From positions 4,650,001-4,714,000 of the forward strand of contig NZ_CP073105.1 in the NCBI RefSeq assembly GCF_018138085.1: a stretch of 64,000 nt of DNA. Reading direction: 5' to 3'. The translations under genes were made by a program, and so were the position numbers. Every line of letters begins with the position of its first letter. Position 1 is the stretch's first letter. Below are positions 7,974 to 15,929 of this stretch, piece by piece. The stretch is from Stutzerimonas stutzeri (GTDB taxonomy: Bacteria > Pseudomonadota > Gammaproteobacteria > Pseudomonadales > Pseudomonadaceae). The notes below the pieces were generated by a model. The model made no database searches. It was not told the DNA's origin and saw only the letters and a program-made list of their open reading frames with translations.

Positions 7974-9185
7974 TTAGTTCTTGTCCAGGTCCACCAACGG
8001 CTCCTGCCTGACCTCGCTCTGGCGACCGGCCTGGATCGTCTCGATGCGCTTGCGGGCGTCCGCAACGGCCGCCTTGCTCGCCAGCAGCTCGTAGCGCACA
8101 TGAAAATGCTTCTGCTCGCCGGGTTCGATAGTCGGTACCAACCCGAGCGGGCGCTGGTAGGCGCGGTTGTAGGAATAGCTGGTACCGGGTTCCAGTCCGG
8201 TGACATAGCCCTGCTTTTCGGTATCGGTGTTCTTCCACAGCGAGAACACCGGTAGCTCACGCGTGTTGAAACCGACAGTGACGCCCAGCTCGGCATCGCG
8301 GTCGTGCAGCATCGCCAGCGTTTCGCCCTGGGCATCGGCGTAGGGCACGACGTTGTAGACGGTTTCATCGTAGTCAGGCGTCGGGCCACGATAGGTTTGC
8401 CAGTCACCGAGCTCCTTGCCGGCCTTGGCATTGAACGGCGAGACCTGCTTGACCGGCGCGACGAAGCGGGCGCCCTGCTCCAGCAACGGCATGCCGAAGT
8501 TGCTGTGGTACAGCGCCTGGTATTCCTTGGCGTAGTCGCCCTGATTGGTCAGGGTGTCGTGCAGCGAGAAACCGCTGCGGCCGGGTTCGGTGCTCAGTTC
8601 GGTCATGATCGCGAAGTCGACCTTCTTGAAGGCCTTTTCCTGCAGCTCGCCGCGCAGCCGAATCGCGTAAGGCGGCTTTTCGTCGATCTCCAGCACTACC
8701 CGAGACGCCGGAATGTTCGCCGCGCGACCGTGCAGGGTGAGCAGCTCGCCGTTGTCTTCGCCGGGATGGCCGACCCACTCGTAGCCGCAGCGGGTGACCA
8801 GTTCGTTGAAGCCCTCCAGCCAGCCCAGGCCGCCTCGTGCGTTGAGTTCGATGAACGCGGGGTTGACCACCTCGTCCACCGGCGAGCCCCAGCCCAGGCG
8901 CACGTCTCCGGCCACCGCCTCGAGCACGTTCATGCCGCGGTTGGGGACAACCGTCATCTTCATCGTGCCGTTGTCGATCACGATCAGGCTGACACCTTCC
9001 TCGCGCCCGCCGTGCAGGCTGCGCATGCTGACCGAAAAGGGCTTCGCCGTCTTGATGCCGAGCTCGTCGCTGGTAACCTGCCAGTTGCGCGCGGGGGTAT
9101 CGGCATCGATCAGCACCTGCTCCCAGGCCAGAGCGGGATTGGCCAGGCAGATGCCCAGGCCACACAGAAGTCGCAAACGAGTCAT
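7974..9185 (-). CDS. DUF4432 / aldose 1-epimerase-like protein, exported
   Basis: 403 residues. The first roughly 20 (MTRLRLLCGLGICLANPALA) form a short Sec signal peptide, so the protein should be periplasmic. The rest resembles the DUF4432 branch of the galactose-mutarotase fold: VVPNRGMNVLEAVAGDVRLGW near residue 85, NELVTRCGYEWVGHP, LTLHGRAANIPAS and EYQALYHSNFGMPLLEQGARF. These proteins bind or epimerise a sugar, but the substrate is not established. The gene is preceded by two LacI-type palindromes, so it is probably sugar-inducible. It stands alone, with no transporter or sugar kinase beside it, which is odd for a dedicated sugar pathway. Confidence 0.75.
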   Translation of the reverse strand: MTRLRLLCGLGICLANPALAWEQVLIDADTPARNWQVTSDELGIKTAKPFSVSMRSLHGGREEGVSLIVIDNGTMKMTVVPNRGMNVLEAVAGDVRLGWGSPVDEVVNPAFIELNARGGLGWLEGFNELVTRCGYEWVGHPGEDNGELLTLHGRAANIPASRVVLEIDEKPPYAIRLRGELQEKAFKKVDFAIMTELSTEPGRSGFSLHDTLTNQGDYAKEYQALYHSNFGMPLLEQGARFVAPVKQVSPFNAKAGKELGDWQTYRGPTPDYDETVYNVVPYADAQGETLAMLHDRDAELGVTVGFNTRELPVFSLWKNTDTEKQGYVTGLEPGTSYSYNRAYQRPLGLVPTIEPGEQKHFHVRYELLASKAAVADARKRIETIQAGRQSEVRQEPLVDLDKN

Positions 9186-9207
9186 GAGATCACCTTTTAT
9201 TGTTGTG

Positions 9208-9217
9208 GAAACGTTTC
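9208..9217. promoter_or_regulatory. LacI/GalR-type operator O1 upstream of the DUF4432 gene
   Basis: Perfect palindrome GAAACGTTTC whose near edge is 22 bp upstream of the ATG. It has the central CG and symmetric half-sites typical of LacI-family operators and is close to the TTAAACGTTTCA site described for Cra/FruR of P. putida. It is 22 bp, centre to centre, from the second operator. Confidence 0.7.
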
Positions 9218-9225
9218 AGTACGTT

Positions 9226-9243
9226 AGCTGAAACGTTTCAGCT
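9226..9243. promoter_or_regulatory. LacI/GalR-type operator O2 upstream of the DUF4432 gene
   Basis: An 18-bp perfect palindrome, AGCTGAAACGTTTCAGCT. The shared GAAACGTTTC core lies two helical turns from O1, on the same DNA face, which suggests cooperative binding. No LacI-family gene lies in the window, so the regulator acts in trans. Confidence 0.75.
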
Positions 9244-9329
9244 TGCAAACCGAAGTGTATTAGCGCAGCCAAAGCGCGCTGAAGCCGCTATCGGAATGGA
9301 AGGCGCCGCGTCGGGCACCGTTGGTGCGA

Positions 9330-9893
9330 TCAGGATCGCCTGGAGTAGCGGCTCGGGTGCCAGTAGCCGGACAACAACGGCATAACCGGCCCATGCCAGC
9401 CGCGCCGACGTAATTCCCGGGCGATCAGTGCGTTCATGACCTTGTGTCCCATGAGCAGCACGCAGTCGTGGGCATGCGCCAGTTCGATGAGCTTGTCCGC
9501 AGCCGCGCGGGCCCGGCGCCTCGATTCGCTCACCGGCTCGGTGTGTCGCGCAAATCCGAAAAACCACGCCGTACGAAAGGTGATACGCCAGAAGCGCGAG
9601 GGCATCAGGGGGAACGACCAGTCTGGATAAGGCAGGTGCGCTTCGGCAAACAGCGGATCAGGTTCGGCACGGCAATCGCAACCGAGTCCGCTGCGCGACT
9701 CCACGCAACGCATCAAGGAACTGCAAACCACCGCGCCAGCCGAGTTGGCGAGCCGGCATAGCGCTTCGGGTCGCTCGGCGACCACGACACTGGCGGCGTT
9801 GTAGCGCTCTACCCAGTCCTTCATGCCAGCCGGCGTACTCCACGAGCGGGCGCGGTGATCAGGCCGCCCATGACGCACCAGGATGATTTGCAT
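9330..9893 (-). CDS. Histidine phosphatase family protein (phosphoglycerate-mutase-like)
   Basis: 187 residues from ATG 9893; an alternative GTG lies 9 nt upstream. The N-terminus MQIILVRHGRPD has the RHG catalytic motif whose His is phosphorylated, SSLMRCVES supplies the second Arg, and LLMGHKVMNALIA contains the second catalytic His. The length and the extra SRFWRITFRTAWFFGF segment, next to a Glu-containing loop, fit the small broad-specificity phosphatases rather than glycolytic mutase. The substrate is unknown. It stands between the HPF-like gene and the DUF4432 gene, in the same direction but with gaps over 100 bp, so an operon is uncertain. Confidence 0.8.
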   Translation of the reverse strand: MQIILVRHGRPDHRARSWSTPAGMKDWVERYNAASVVVAERPEALCRLANSAGAVVCSSLMRCVESRSGLGCDCRAEPDPLFAEAHLPYPDWSFPLMPSRFWRITFRTAWFFGFARHTEPVSESRRRARAAADKLIELAHAHDCVLLMGHKVMNALIARELRRRGWHGPVMPLLSGYWHPSRYSRRS

Positions 9894-10024
9894 GAGAGGC
9901 ACCGAGAACGAAGAGGCTGTTTGGAACGCACCGGCAGCGGCGCGTTCCAGGCATTGCGAAGGGTTGCCCGCTTTGCGCCGCGATTACGCTGGCAAAGGCC
10001 CGGCAGCACGCCGGGGCCGGGGCA

Positions 10025-10447
10025 TCACTTGTCGAGTTCGTCCTGCTTTTCCAGGAAGTCTTCTTCGAGCATGGCGTCCTTGACCGCCTGTGGTTGTTCG
10101 TCGAGCAGCGGGTCATTGAGCTCGCCGCCGGACATCACCTTGGTATCCAGCTTGCCCATCAGATGCTCCAGCGCATGACGCATCTTTTCGGCGGCACCGT
10201 CGACAGCCAGTTGCAGCGACTCGGCCTTGTGCGTCACCGATAGGGCTTGATGGCCCTTCGGGCGAGCCTCGATCTGGCAGCGCTTGTCGTCGGCACCGGC
10301 CTTCTGGGCATTCTCGTCGCTGACATGGACTTCGATACGGGTGAGGAAATCGTCGAAGCGCTCCAGCCGCTCCTCTACGGTCGAACCGACCCATTCGTGC
10401 AGTTCCACACTGCCGGGGATTTGATGGCTGTTGACTTGAACATGCAT
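10025..10447 (-). CDS. HPF/RaiA-family ribosome-associated protein
   Basis: 140 residues from ATG 10447, which follows AGGAGT; the longer frame to 10498 is not needed. MHVQVNSHQIPGSVELHEWVGSTVEERLERF and the later RIEVHVSDENA give the beta-alpha-beta-beta-beta-alpha pattern of the S30AE/HPF fold. CQIEARPKGHQALSV matches the basic RNA-facing sheet. The C-terminal 35 residues are acidic (LLDEQPQAVKDAMLEEDFLEKQDELDK) and are not the long-HPF dimerisation domain. It probably binds idle or stressed ribosomes. It is not beside rpoN as the main Pseudomonas hpf gene is, so it is likely a second paralogue. Confidence 0.75.
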   Translation of the reverse strand: MHVQVNSHQIPGSVELHEWVGSTVEERLERFDDFLTRIEVHVSDENAQKAGADDKRCQIEARPKGHQALSVTHKAESLQLAVDGAAEKMRHALEHLMGKLDTKVMSGGELNDPLLDEQPQAVKDAMLEEDFLEKQDELDK

Positions 10448-10628
10448 ACGACTACTCCTGGTTGATGACGTACCTATTAAGCTTCGAGGCGCCGACACCG
10501 TCGAGGTTCAGCGGCTTCGTTTAACAAGGATTGTCGCCCACCCCCGCCAGCGGCCCGTCTGACGCAGGTCAGGGAAGCTGCGCAAATACGCCCGCCTCGT
10601 AGCAGCGCGTCCTTTCCCGGATTTGGAG

Positions 10629-11210
10629 CTAGTCGGCCATTACCTCCCGGTAGCGACGCTGGTACTCCTCGTAGGAGAGCTGTTCGTCCAGCAGGCGCCG
10701 GAGTTGATCCTGCCGGTAGGCGGCCTTGCTCATGGGTGCATGCGTGATCGCAACGGGAGCAGCCACGCCGAGGCCTGCAGCGCCCGTGGGGAACAGTTGC
10801 TGCGTCAGCTCGGCGATCTTGCTTTCGGCGTTGATGAATTTGTCCGGGCGTCCGCCGCCCCAGCGGGCGTCATATTCGGCCTGGCCCACCTGGCGGCCGT
10901 TCTCAAAAACACGGATATCGGCATAGTTCATGTACAGCAACAGATCCCAGCGCCAGGTTCCGGTGAATGTCGTACTGAGCGGGCAGCGCCCCGGGTCGCT
11001 GCCCGGCGCCAGCTGCCGCGTCCTGAAGCCCTTGTCGCGAAGCAGCTGCTGGTAGGTGGTGCTGAAGCCCGCACGCAGGCCAGGAGCCGGGATGGTACAG
11101 ATTTCGGGGACCAGCCCCGTCGAGAGCGCGGCGGGGGTGACGGTCTGCTTGATACTGCAACCGGTGACTGCCAGCAGGGTGAGGGGCAACAACAGTTTGG
11201 CGGCGCGCAT
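10629..11210 (-). CDS. Sbal_3080-like lipoprotein
   Basis: 193 residues from ATG 11210 (MRAAKLLLPLTLLAVTGCS). The lipobox LAVTGC puts the lipidated Cys at residue 18, so this is an envelope lipoprotein. The body has the TYQQLLRDKGFRTRQL and WRWDLLLYMNYADIRVFENGRQVGQAEYDAR segments that I associate with the Sbal_3080 lipoprotein family, which has no known function. The C-terminus is helical and charged (QDQLRRLLDEQLSYEEYQRRYREVMAD), like a SHOCT-type tail. Single gene; the neighbour at 11295 is on the same strand and also exported. Confidence 0.7.
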   Translation of the reverse strand: MRAAKLLLPLTLLAVTGCSIKQTVTPAALSTGLVPEICTIPAPGLRAGFSTTYQQLLRDKGFRTRQLAPGSDPGRCPLSTTFTGTWRWDLLLYMNYADIRVFENGRQVGQAEYDARWGGGRPDKFINAESKIAELTQQLFPTGAAGLGVAAPVAITHAPMSKAAYRQDQLRRLLDEQLSYEEYQRRYREVMAD

Positions 11211-11294
11211 GGGACGTCCTGTCGAGGTGAGAGTGACGTCATTGTGCCACCAGTGCGTCACGCCGATATAGCGGACGCGCCCTGCTCCTTCAGT

Positions 11295-11519
11295 TCACGC
11301 GGCCGACTCAAGCAAGGCGACCCTCTCGGGGGTTTCCAGGCGTACATCATGGATACGCGAGGTATCCAGGCCGATCACCGGACGCAGCTCCCCGGACGCC
11401 AGTGCCTCGCGCATCCGCAACGGCTCGTCAGCCCTCGTCAGCGATGGCCAGAGCGCACTGAGCGCAGCGACAGTGGCGACCAGGACGGAACGATGGAGCA
11501 GCTGGCGGCGCGTTTGCAT
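11295..11519 (-). CDS. Small exported protein of unknown function
   Basis: 74 residues. The N-terminus TRRQLLHRSVLVATVAALSALWP is a twin-Arg followed by a hydrophobic stretch and an ALA-type region near TRADEP, so a Tat or Sec signal is likely. The mature part is only about 40 residues, which is short for a Tat substrate; it may be a remnant of a longer protein. A GGAGAC 7 nt before the ATG supports translation. No recognised domain. Confidence 0.5.
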   Translation of the reverse strand: MQTRRQLLHRSVLVATVAALSALWPSLTRADEPLRMREALASGELRPVIGLDTSRIHDVRLETPERVALLESAA

Positions 11520-11756
11520 GGGCGAGTCTCCGGATCGATCAGCATTCGACGTTGAGTATGGTCGAGGCCGGGCGATCCGCAGGCCAGAGGGCGCGGCAGA
11601 GCTTTTCCGATTGTTTCAGCGAAGCCTTCGCCCTGTCGTCGGGCCGGTATCGCAGTAGTGGCAATATGCCTCTAATTCGGTTTTACTGCGCACCGTCATC
11701 GGCCCCATTCCGTCGAGACCACCCCGCAGCTGCGACACGCAACCTATCGACCCAGC

Positions 11757-11924
11757 ATGACCCATCGCCCTCAGCATCACCTGCCCCCCGCAGCAACATC
11801 GCAGCGTCGCCGAAGACAGCGGCTGATCAGCCTCGCCTATGGCCTGGGTTTGCTGCTGGTGTTCCTGCTCAGCCTGTTGCTGCTGCCCAGCGATACCGGC
11901 CTGGGCAAGCTGCTCTGGGGCTGA
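11757..11924 (+). CDS. Small single-span membrane protein (55 residues)
   Basis: A 55-codon frame, ATG 11757 to TGA 11922-11924. It has a basic N-terminal half (SQRRRRQRLI) followed by one strongly hydrophobic segment (YGLGLLLVFLLSLLLLP) and a short tail, the profile of an inner-membrane microprotein with its N-terminus inside. No good Shine-Dalgarno is seen and no family is recognised. It lies in an otherwise empty 446-bp stretch between two minus-strand genes. Reported as plausible, not certain. Confidence 0.4.
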   Translation: MTHRPQHHLPPAATSQRRRRQRLISLAYGLGLLLVFLLSLLLLPSDTGLGKLLWG

Positions 11925-11965
11925 GTGAGGGAGGGCGCGTCGCCGTCACCTGAGCGCTCGGCAAG

Positions 11966-13600
11966 TCAGACGCGAAAGCGGCCCACCAGCGTGGCCAGAC
12001 TTTGTGACAGTGCCGAGAGCTGCTGGCTCGCCTGCATGCTCTCGGCCGAATTCGACGCAGCCTCGTTGGATAGCTCGCGGATATCGGTGATGTTGCGCGC
12101 GATCTCCTCGGTCACGCTGCTTTGCTCCTCGCAGGCCGTGGCGATCTGCGCGGCCATGTCACTGATGCGCTGCACCGACGCGGTGGTATCGGCCAGCACC
12201 TGATCGACGCCAGCAGCACGCTCGACGCTGTCGCGGGCCTTGTCGCTGCCGGTATGCATCGCCTGCACCGCCTTGGCCACGCCACTCTGCAAGCGTTCGA
12301 TACGCAACTGGATGTCCTTGGTCGATTCCTGGGTCCGCGCCGCCAGGGCGCGGACTTCATCGGCCACGACGGCGAATCCGCGTCCCTGCTCGCCGGCCCG
12401 TGCCGCTTCGATGGCGGCGTTGAGCGCCAGCAGGTTGGTCTGTTCGGCGATGCCGCGGATCACTTCCAGGACCGCCCCGATGCTGGCGGTCTCGTCGGCC
12501 AGCGCTTCGATTGTTTGCGAGGTGCTTTCCACTTCCTGCGCCAGCTGGCGGATCGACTCGATGGTGCTGCCGACCACCGCCGCACCCTTGCGCGACTGGC
12601 TCTCGGCATCGCGCGCCGCATCCGAGGCGCTCTGGGCGTTCTGCGCGACCTCATGCACAGCGGCGCTCATTTCGGTGGCGGCGGTACTGACCTGGTCGAC
12701 GGCGGCATGCTCGCTGCTGATCAGGCGATCGTTGGTCGCAGCCATGCCGGCCATGCCCTGCGCCGCCGCATCGACCTTGCCGGTCACCTGCCCGACCTCG
12801 GCAATCAGCGGCTGCAGCTTGTCGAGAAAGCGATTGAAAGCCTTACCCAGCTGGCCCAGTTCATCGGCAGAGCGCACCTCGAGCCGCGTACGCAAGTCAC
12901 CGTCGCCCTCGGCGATCTGCTGGACGCGTTCGAGCAGCCGGCGCAGCGGCTTGAGCACCACCAGCGGCAGACCGAGCACCAGCAGCATGCAACCGAGCAG
13001 GCCGATCACCAACAGGGTGCTCTGCTGCGTCTGGGTGCTGCCACCCTCGGCGATCGCCGCCGCGCCAACGACATTGGCGGCCTCGTCTTCCAGGTTGCCG
13101 AGCTGATCGATGGCGTCGCGCATACTGTCGAAGCGTGCCTCGCTGTCGCCAAAGCTCAGCGCACTGGCAGCCTGGGGATCGAGATCGATCTGGTCGATCA
13201 CCCGCTGCGAAACGTCCGACCACTCAGCGAACCCGCGATTGAACCGCTCGACCAGCGCCATGGCCTCTGGCCCCGGCTGCATGGCGGCGTACTTCTGCAC
13301 GCGGTCATAGGCCTGCTTGAGGTTGTCCGCATGGCTGGCCTTGAGCGCCTGGGTATGGTCACCCGCATCGCTGTCGAGCAGGCTGCGCTCGGCGACGAAG
13401 GCCTGGTAAAGGTCGCGGTCGGCATTGAGCAACAGGCTGATGGCCGGCAGATGCCGTGTGGCCAGGACCTTGCTGGAGTCGACGACATGATCGATGCCGC
13501 GCATGCCGAACAGGCCCATCAGCACCAGCAGCAGGGCCAGCGCGCCGATGGGCAGGGTGATTTTCCAGCGGAATCCGAGATCGGTGAGAAAGCGAGACAT
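11966..13600 (-). CDS. Methyl-accepting chemotaxis protein (transmembrane)
   Basis: 544 residues with classic order: TM1 at about 15-32 ([17 protein letters not shown]), a periplasmic four-helix-bundle-type sensor of about 160 residues, TM2 at about 197-216, a HAMP domain beginning [21 protein letters not shown], then a long coiled-coil signalling domain. The hairpin tip [32 protein letters not shown], around residue 390-420, binds CheA/CheW. The ligand is unknown. It is divergent from a second, soluble receptor gene. The minus strand carries a perfect GCCGATAA (13630-13637), like the -10 of flagellar sigma-28 promoters, but no clear -35. Confidence 0.93.
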   Translation of the reverse strand: MSRFLTDLGFRWKITLPIGALALLLVLMGLFGMRGIDHVVDSSKVLATRHLPAISLLLNADRDLYQAFVAERSLLDSDAGDHTQALKASHADNLKQAYDRVQKYAAMQPGPEAMALVERFNRGFAEWSDVSQRVIDQIDLDPQAASALSFGDSEARFDSMRDAIDQLGNLEDEAANVVGAAAIAEGGSTQTQQSTLLVIGLLGCMLLVLGLPLVVLKPLRRLLERVQQIAEGDGDLRTRLEVRSADELGQLGKAFNRFLDKLQPLIAEVGQVTGKVDAAAQGMAGMAATNDRLISSEHAAVDQVSTAATEMSAAVHEVAQNAQSASDAARDAESQSRKGAAVVGSTIESIRQLAQEVESTSQTIEALADETASIGAVLEVIRGIAEQTNLLALNAAIEAARAGEQGRGFAVVADEVRALAARTQESTKDIQLRIERLQSGVAKAVQAMHTGSDKARDSVERAAGVDQVLADTTASVQRISDMAAQIATACEEQSSVTEEIARNITDIRELSNEAASNSAESMQASQQLSALSQSLATLVGRFRV

Positions 13601-13629
13601 GACGTCGCTCCAAGAGGGGACTGTCTCGG

Positions 13630-13637
13630 TTATCGGC
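13630..13637 (-). promoter_or_regulatory. Possible sigma-28 (FliA) -10 box for the transmembrane MCP gene
   Basis: GCCGATAA on the minus strand, 30 nt before the ATG. It equals the consensus FliA -10. No TAAA -35 lies at the right spacing, so the call is weak. Confidence 0.3.
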
Positions 13638-13760
13638 CGGTCGTCTCGTCACGCGAGGCCGGTCGTCGAATGGGCACATCCGCGGCGGTCTGCCGGCTGC
13701 TGTCGACGCCTACGACTTTGGTACGGATACCAAGGTTGCATGGCGAACGCCCGCGGGGCG

Positions 13761-13768
13761 GCCGATAA
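13761..13768 (+). promoter_or_regulatory. Possible sigma-28 (FliA) -10 box for the FIST-MCP gene
   Basis: GCCGATAA on the plus strand, facing the soluble receptor gene that starts at 13908. It is the mirror of the minus-strand copy in the same 307-bp divergent region. Again no convincing -35 element; the remaining gap shows nothing else recognised. Confidence 0.3.
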
Positions 13769-13907
13769 CGTGAACGACGGCCTCGGCGCCCAACGGTATC
13801 CAGATCGAGCCTGGCGTTGCCGAAAACGAAGTAGCCCTGCACGCGATTGCTCGCCATACAACGAGCGCGCGGGGTTTGCGCTTCACCCCTTCACGCGAGT
13901 ACTGCCC

Positions 13908-15929
13908 ATGCTTTCCTTATCCCGTTTCAAGCCAGGCAACAGACACACCGACGGCACCCTGAGCCTGCTCAGCACGGCGCAGCAACTCGCGCAAAAGCTT
14001 GCCGACCTGAAGTTCGATCCGACCTATATCGCCGGCTTCGTCTCTCCACATGTCAATCTGGACGAGGTGGCGCGGCAGGTCTCGCAACGCTTCCCACGGG
14101 CGGTCATCAGCCTGTGCACCACCTCCGGCGAGCTCTCCAGCGAGAACCAGCGGCTCTACTGCGCGACCGGCGCGCAGTGGGATCGCGCGGTGCTGCAACT
14201 GTTCGACGCCAGCGTGATTGCCGCAGCGGAAATCGTGCAGGTGCCGCTGGAGTGCGAGGACATCCGCAACGGCGCCCAGCGCATGAGCATGGCGCAGCGG
14301 ATCGCCAAGCTCAGCGCCTCGATCAAGCGCCTGCAGGTGTCGATGAAGATCGACTACCGCGACACTCTGGCGAATATCTTCTTCGATGGCCTCTCGGCGT
14401 CGGAGTCCTTCTTCATGGAAGCCCTGTACGAATCCGGGCGTTTTCCCTGCCTGTTCGTCGGCGGTTCAGCCGGCGGCAAGTTGGACTTCCAGAAGACCCA
14501 GTTGCACGACGGCAAGCGCAGCTACCAGAACCACGCGCTGATTGTCTTCCTCAAGTGCGCCCGCGATGTGCGCTTCGGCGTGTTCAAGAGCCAGAACTTC
14601 GAGCCCACCGCGCTCAGCCTGAGCGTGCTCAGCGCCTCGCTGGAAGACCGCTACATCAGCCAGGTGGTCGATTCCCGTGGCAACATCCGCACCATGGTTC
14701 AGGCGCTGTGCGAGGCGCTCAAGTGCGCCCCGAGGGAGCTGGAGCAACGACTCGCCGACTATTCCTTCGCCATCCGCGTCGGCGAGGAGGTGTTCGTCCG
14801 CTCGATCTCGCAGATCGACTTCGCCAACGAGCGCGTGCACCTGTTCTGCGACGTGGCGCCCGGCGAGGAGCTGATCATGGTCAAGCGCACCCCGCTGGCC
14901 GAGGCCACCCGCCGCGACTATCAGAGATTCATGCGCAACAAGCCCGGCAAGCCCCTGGTAGGCATCCTCAACGACTGCATCCTGCGCCGCCTGAACAATG
15001 AGCAGGCACTTGGCGGCATGGACCCGGTGTTCGACGACGTGCCGGTCGCCGGATATTCCACCTTCGGTGAAATTCTCGGCCTCAACCTCAACCAGACGCT
15101 GACCGCGGTGTTCTTCTTCCGAACCAGCGGCAAAGAAGAATTCCACGACGACTACACCGACAACTTCATCGCCTACCACGGCGAGTTCAAGGCCTTCTTC
15201 CTGCGCCGGCAGATCAAGAAGCTCACCGGCCTCAGCCAGGTGGTGGTCAAGCAGATCGAGCAGTTCAAGCGCCAGGACTACAGCAGCGCGGTGGACGTCA
15301 ATGGTCTGGACGAGCACATCCGCCCGGTGTTCCGCGGACTGGCCGACCTTGGGCAGGTGCTGTCCCAGGCCGATCATGAGCGCCGGTCCATGTCCGAACA
15401 GCTGAGCCAATGCGCCAACGAGCTGCACGGCTCGATGGATGACCTGACCTTGAACATCAACCAGCAGGGCACGGTGATCGAGCAAGCCGGCTCATCGGTC
15501 AAGCAGATGGTTCATCAGGCCGACGAAGTGGTTGGCAGCGCCCGCGACCTGGCGCAGTCCAGCCAGCGTATCCAGTCGGTGGTGCAGACCATTCAGCAGA
15601 TCGCCGGGCAGACCAACCTGCTGGCGTTGAACGCGGCCATCGAGGCCGCACGCGCCGGCGAACAAGGTCGCGGCTTTGCAGTGGTCGCCGACGAGGTGCG
15701 CAAGCTGGCCGAGATCACCGGCAAGAATGCCGAGGAGATCGGTACCGACATCGACCGGCTGGCCAGTGAGATCCGCGCGGTGGCGCAGCACATCGAGACC
15801 CAGTCGGCCGGCATCGGCTCGCTCACCGGACTGCTCGATGCGCTGGAGAATTCCAGCAACCTCACCGCGGGCACTTCACGCCAGACCAAGGGCGTCGCCG
15901 ACCGGCTGATCGGCCTGACGGCGCGCTAG
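13908..15929 (+). CDS. FIST-domain soluble chemoreceptor
   Basis: 673 residues from ATG 13908 ([16 protein letters not shown]). The frame is open upstream to 13494 but that part overlaps the other receptor gene antisense and is not protein-like. Residues about 20-240 are a FIST-N domain ([41 protein letters not shown]) and about 250-420 a FIST-C domain ([22 protein letters not shown]). Both are proposed to bind small ligands such as amino acids. From about residue 470 comes an MCP signalling domain with the CheA/CheW tip [31 protein letters not shown]. There is no transmembrane segment or signal peptide, so it senses in the cytoplasm. No C-terminal CheR-tethering pentapeptide. Confidence 0.92.
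   Translation: MLSLSRFKPGNRHTDGTLSLLSTAQQLAQKLADLKFDPTYIAGFVSPHVNLDEVARQVSQRFPRAVISLCTTSGELSSENQRLYCATGAQWDRAVLQLFDASVIAAAEIVQVPLECEDIRNGAQRMSMAQRIAKLSASIKRLQVSMKIDYRDTLANIFFDGLSASESFFMEALYESGRFPCLFVGGSAGGKLDFQKTQLHDGKRSYQNHALIVFLKCARDVRFGVFKSQNFEPTALSLSVLSASLEDRYISQVVDSRGNIRTMVQALCEALKCAPRELEQRLADYSFAIRVGEEVFVRSISQIDFANERVHLFCDVAPGEELIMVKRTPLAEATRRDYQRFMRNKPGKPLVGILNDCILRRLNNEQALGGMDPVFDDVPVAGYSTFGEILGLNLNQTLTAVFFFRTSGKEEFHDDYTDNFIAYHGEFKAFFLRRQIKKLTGLSQVVVKQIEQFKRQDYSSAVDVNGLDEHIRPVFRGLADLGQVLSQADHERRSMSEQLSQCANELHGSMDDLTLNINQQGTVIEQAGSSVKQMVHQADEVVGSARDLAQSSQRIQSVVQTIQQIAGQTNLLALNAAIEAARAGEQGRGFAVVADEVRKLAEITGKNAEEIGTDIDRLASEIRAVAQHIETQSAGIGSLTGLLDALENSSNLTAGTSRQTKGVADRLIGLTAR

Noticed and set aside
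9922..9949. Hairpin TGGAACGC/GCGTTCCA upstream of the histidine phosphatase gene
   Set aside because: No T-run and no link to a gene end; could be chance in GC-rich DNA.
11552..11953. 133-codon plus-strand frame
   Set aside because: Ser/Ala/Pro/Arg-rich with no ribosome site or domain; an overlapping 55-codon membrane frame is more protein-like.
13494..13907. N-terminal extension of the FIST-MCP protein
   Set aside because: Lies antisense to the start of the other receptor and across the promoter gap; Arg/Ser-rich and not homologous in style to FIST proteins.
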